Shown here: piece by piece, positions 60,061 through 64,000 of the stretch
How the letters are laid out: each line of letters begins with the position of its first letter
Numbering within the stretch: the stretch's first letter is position 1
Source of the DNA: Voacanga thouarsii
Taxonomy: Eukaryota; Streptophyta; Magnoliopsida; Gentianales; Apocynaceae
Direction of reading: 5' to 3'
DNA: 64,000 bases
Assembly: GCA_026120185.1 (NCBI GenBank)
Contig: JANUWF010001053.1
Location: 1,014,501 to 1,078,500, forward strand
The notes under the pieces: generated by a model
Database searches by the model: none
What the model was told of the DNA's origin: nothing
The model's input: only the letters and a program-made list of their open reading frames with translations
Program-made: the position numbers and the translations under genes

Positions 60061-61558
60061 AATTAAAATATTAACCCCAAAATATACATATGAGCAAGTA
60101 TACTCATCGCAAGCATAGCATGGGAATTAATGGGTATCGATCCCCTAAGGAATAAGTACACACTAATCGCTTTTCATTCATTGTTTAACCAACTCAAACA
60201 AAGTAAGAAAATAATAAAAAGAAAAAAATATAAATATATACAATTCAAGGATGTAGAAATATGCAACTTAGACAATTATTATAGAACACATGACAATGAA
60301 TCACTTAACAACTATCTCAATTAATCATCATCTTGACATCATGAAGGAATATAAAGTAAAGTTCAATCATTTTCCAAGTCATGAATTCACTTATATAGAC
60401 TACTGTTCTTTCCCAATCCATGGAATCACTACCCGTTGATTAAATTAGCGGATTTTTCAATCAAACCAATATAATCAAAACATGCATTAAATATAATTTG
60501 TTATAGACATAAAATTAGCCAACAACCCTATGCTCTAGGCGAAGTTAACTAACCTTTGATTACTTATGTTCTTTGATCTTAACTTCGTTTCCCAAGTCCA
60601 TTAAGCAATAACAAATATGAAGTCAATAAAATTAAATCCACTCCTAACGTCGTTTCCCAAGTTAGTTAGAAGCAAATCTAACTTCATCAATTCCTCTATT
60701 ATCACAAGTAATCAAACACAAAAAATGATAGAAAATTGATCAAGTAGTTAAATTGACTTATGTAGAAAATTGATCAAGTAGTTAAATTACATAAGTTATG
60801 AATCCCAAAATATTGTCAAATTAGAATGAAAACATTGAATATATAATTGTTAAAGAAAAAGGAAACAAAGGTAAAGGAAAGCACTCACAAACAAGCCTCT
60901 TTTTTCTCCCTTGAACAATCCTCCTTAGTTGGGTGAATTTCTCACTCAATGAGTGATTGAGAATTTTTACTTTTGAATCCACCTCCACATGTATATGGGT
61001 ATGTATCTCTTATGTTTTCTCCTACTTTTATAGCCTTTTTGGAGGCTAAATTCATTGCTTAAAAGATCTTGGTTGAGTAGGAATTTGGAAATACCAAAAT
61101 CTTTGGAAAATTCCCAAATTCGTGCATAGGATTTTTGCCTTTAAGAGCGGGACTAGCGTCGGGTACCTTTGACCCTCTTGGCGCCTGGTACATTCTGTTC
61201 TTCTTTTGAATTTTTTTCTTTGTTTTTGCTGGCTGGATAGAATGGACATGGTGCTTGGTCCACTTGCTTGATTTGGTGCCGGGTCTGTTTTGTTTTCTTC
61301 CTAATAGTTGGCTTGATTTCTTCTGCTTGACCAGAATTGACCCAGCGCTTGGTCCATTGGCGAGGCCTGGCTCCAAGTTTGTTCTGGAATTGTTTACTTT
61401 TTGCTCAAAATATACTTAAATCTGCACAAATATTTCAAAAACACTTTTTACAAACAAAATGTCTAATAGGAAGGAATATGCCTAGTTATTGCAATAAATG
61501 TATCTCAAAACAACCTCAAATAACTAGAAAAATAATGGTGAGTTTAGCCCCTACCACA
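60060..61558 (-). mobile_element. Athila-like LTR, minus
   Basis: On minus it starts TGTGGTAGGGGCTAAACTCA at 61558, directly after a purine motif (AAGTGTGAGGATA, about 61571-61559). Near its far end is TTAGGGGATCGATACCC (about 60149-60133), and GAGTATACTTGCTC lies close by; such strings are frequent near the ends of Athila-type LTRs. The left boundary is approximate. Open frames inside (60130-60324, 61052-61573) have no domain. Confidence 0.5.
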
Positions 61559-62972
61559 TATCCTCACACTTAAACATTTGCCTGTCCTCAAGAAAAATTA
61601 TCAAGAAAACACAAGTTCTTTCTCCTTCCAAAAATCTTTTTAGAACATACCAAAGTTTATAACTTCCCTTCATACTTTAGATATATCTCTTGTCATTCAC
61701 ACCCTTTGAAAACCATTCAAACTTTGAAGCTTTTGACAAGATATCACAAAACTCTTGAAGTCAAATTAATCAAGTGTATACCTTAGTCTAAGAAATTTAT
61801 TTCACCCTTCAAGTTAAAATATAGATAACATGAATCACATAAGTTTAGCTATCTACCAACTCAAGCATTATAAATCCAAAAGCTGCACAACTTAAGTCAT
61901 AATGTAAGGAAAGCACTCCAATTTTTTTCTCTCTCTATGTTTTTTTTTTTTTTTAATGACTCAAGGAATTGATTGCCTCAAATGTATGAATTTCTCTTCA
62001 CACACTATATTGGCTCCTTTTTAGTTATCACTCAATATTTTGTCAACAACTTTCCTTCAAACAATTCTTTCTTTCTTTAGCTTTAGGGAATTCATTGCTT
62101 CAAGAAAATGGATTTCTCTTCACTAGCTGTATTGGCCCCCATAATGAAGCAAAAATAATATCTTCTCATCTTCAAAGAGGAAACAACCAACCCATTTTTT
62201 TCAATTTTTCAACTCATTAGAATGTTTCACAATTTTTTTCCCTAATCTTTCCTCTCAAAGATCTTTTATCAACTCACATTCCTCATCATAACTCAAAGCT
62301 AACAAAATTTAAACTCAAACTACATGAGTATGCTAATAAACTTTACCCATATTCATCATATCCTCCATATTTCAAATAGATGAGTCAAATAACATTCAAA
62401 TACCAATGCATAAACAAGATTACTCAAACTTCTTAGGTCTTGCAAAATATCCTATCCAACAAAACAAAATTTCATCAAAATCCACCGAATGAATGACAAA
62501 ACTCATATCTAAGTAAGAAAAAGAATTACAGCCTTGCTTAACGATGAAAACCCCTAAAATCTTTTCATAAAAATGATATGGACAAGTACTTCTACAACCA
62601 TTCTCTCCCTCCCTCCCCTCCCTCCACACTTAAACTAGACATTGTCCTCAATGGCCTAACGATAGAACAATAAAAGTGCAGTCAAGAAAACCAAAAGTAA
62701 TAGAAGAAGAATAAAGTAAAGAAGATACTTCTATTATATCGTAGTGCCACCATGTGTGAATCCACCACAAGGAAGTGTTACAAGAATAGTCAGAAGAGAA
62801 CCTAATTAAAAAGAAATAAAACAAAGAAAAACATAACTCTAGAAAAAGAAAGCAAAAATAAAAGAAAACCAAAAGAAAATCACGAATCATAGAGGGTGAC
62901 ATTGAGATGTTCTAAAATGCCAAGTTCTCCACCCACATAGGGTTTCACTCGATTCCTATTAACCTTAAAGAG
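61559..62972 (-). mobile_element. Athila-like tail between integrase and LTR
   Basis: Non-coding stretch bounded by GAGGACAATGTCTAGTTTAA then GTGTGGAGGGAGGG (62660-62601, minus) and the purine motif at about 61590-61559. The first motif is common just downstream of pol in Athila-like elements. The minus frame at 62648-62902 is hydrophobic and low in complexity, with no recognised domain. Confidence 0.6.
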
Positions 62973-63762
62973 TCATTTGGTTAGGTGTGATGCCCTAATA
63001 ATGCCAAACGGGCAAACATGGCAAATCTCATATGGCCCTGACCATCTAGACTTCAATTTACCTGAAAAGATTCTAAGCTTAGAGTTAAATAATAACATCT
63101 TGCCTCCTTCTTTGAACTCTTTAGGAGAATGAATATGTCTAGCATGCCACCATTTCATCTTATACTTGTAAAAGCAAGAATTATGGTAAGCTTCATTTCG
63201 CCACTCATCTAATTCATTGACTTGGAGCCATCTTCGTTGACCTGCATATTGAAGATCAAAATTGACAAGCTTAATCTCATAATGTACCCTATGTTCAACC
63301 GCTATAGGTAGATGGCATGACTTCCCATACACTAGTTTATAAAGGGTTAAACAAATAAGGGTTTTGAAAGTAGTCCTATAAGCCCAAAGGGTATTATCTA
63401 ACTTCAAACTCCAATCCTTCCTTGTATGATTAACCACCTTCTGCAAAATTGTTTTCAATTCTCTATTTACCACCTCAATTTGGCCACTTGTTGGGGGTGA
63501 TAGGAGGTAGCAAACTTGTGAGTTACCCCTAAATGTTTTAGCACTTTTTCCAATTGGTTATTACAAAAATGTGTGCCCCTATCACTAATGAGTACATTAG
63601 GGATACATGCCAACTTGGGTGAAAAGTTTTCTGAGGAATTGTACTACAACCCGTGCATCATTAGTGGGCAAGGCTTGCACCTCAATCTACTTTGATACAT
63701 ACTCAACTACGACCAAAAATGTATTTGTTACCCAAAGAATTAGGAAAAAGGCCCATGAAATA
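62973..63762 (-). pseudogene. Athila-like integrase fragment
   Basis: The frame 63473-62973 begins just after the core and contains LKTILQKVVNHTRKDWSLKL, LWAYRTTFKTLICLTLYKLV, YGKSCHLPIAVEHRVHYEIK and KLKSRWSGPYEICHVCPFGI, the C-terminal half of an Athila-type integrase. Upstream to 63762, in broken frames, are IEVQALPTNDARVVVQFLRK, THFCNNQLEKVLKHLGVTHK and TSYHPQ. The first is normally preceded by a Trp, which is a TAG here. Frameshifts lie near the Ser-Asp-Arg motif and after HPQ. It is cut at 63763 by another LTR. Confidence 0.9.
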
Positions 63763-64000
63763 TGTACAATCCCATCTAAACCTACCCTAGAGTAAGAGGG
63801 ATAGGATGCATATAATGTCAACATGCATAAAATATATCTCTTAAATAATTTTGTGTGCCTTAGAATTGTGATTTATGGGTTATATGATTTATTTGTGCTT
63901 GTTAAGTAGAAAGGGTAAAAAGATAATTTTACTTGAGGTCGAAATAGGAAGATAGCTTGAGGCTTAGATAAGAAGATTTGGTTGAAAAATAAGAACAAGA
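63763..64000 (+). mobile_element. Start of a gypsy LTR, cut by window edge
   Basis: Begins TGTACAATCCCATC and then follows the solo LTR at 32827 closely: CTAGAGTAAGAGGG, GAAGATAGCTTGAGG, AAAATAAGAACAAGA. It interrupts the Athila-like integrase. The far end lies outside the window, so whether it is solo or full-length is unknown. If collinear, the tRNA-like module would begin just past 64000. Confidence 0.8.

Overview
This is repeat-dense nuclear DNA from a flowering plant, most likely a eudicot with a large genome. The evidence is plant-type Ty1/copia and Ty3/gypsy (Tekay/Del chromovirus, Athila-like) retrotransposons with Met-tRNA-type primer sites, an AT-rich background, GT..AG introns, and a fragment of a plant aminopeptidase M1-like gene. 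I found no intact protein-coding gene, no true tRNA or rRNA gene, and no bacterial feature. Almost every coding frame is a decayed transposon. The species cannot be named from sequence alone.

Layout. 1-5.67 kb: two full and one partial copy of a ~2.1-kb tandem repeat; each full unit carries three copies of a ~100-bp motif. Degenerate pieces continue to ~7.55 kb. 7.64-8.03 kb (minus): two exons of an M1 aminopeptidase pseudogene (GAMEN and HEXXH motifs) with a premature stop. 8.78-9.51 kb (minus): an acidic leader frame with four stops, next to a primer site (9.60 kb) and a ~4-kb Tekay/Del-like LTR (9.6 to ~13.7 kb). 14.4-20.9 kb (minus): a decayed gypsy element (gag, protease, RT, partial RNase H) broken by a TAA microsatellite and joined to an Athila-like tail. 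20.9-22.1 kb: its LTR, with duplicated polyprotein-tail repeats beside it. 22.2-23.7 kb: a solo copia LTR. 24.5-27.2 kb: an Athila-like non-coding element. 27.4-31.3 kb: unassigned DNA with weak exon-like frames.

31.465 to at least 59.28 kb is a set of nested insertions that can be resolved from 5-bp target-site duplications (TSDs). A copia-type element (LTR, primer site at 42.43 kb) has its 5' LTR split by a solo LTR (31477-40754, TSD ATTGT). That is split by a gypsy solo LTR (32827-40372, TSD TAGGT), itself split by another (36121-39291, TSD TCCTG). The internal region of the outer element is split by a second solo copia LTR (43469-59271, TSD GTCTT). That one holds a 5'-deleted Tekay/Del chromovirus (43647 to ~57860), and this holds a complete but mutated copia element (46796-55956, TSD ATTAC).

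59.3-63.76 kb: non-coding DNA, then an Athila-like LTR, tail and integrase fragment (minus), cut at 63763 by the start of another gypsy LTR that runs out of the window.

The genes do not form a pathway. The window records successive transposition, LTR-LTR recombination to solo LTRs, deletion, and stop codons of the type left by C-to-T decay of silenced elements.
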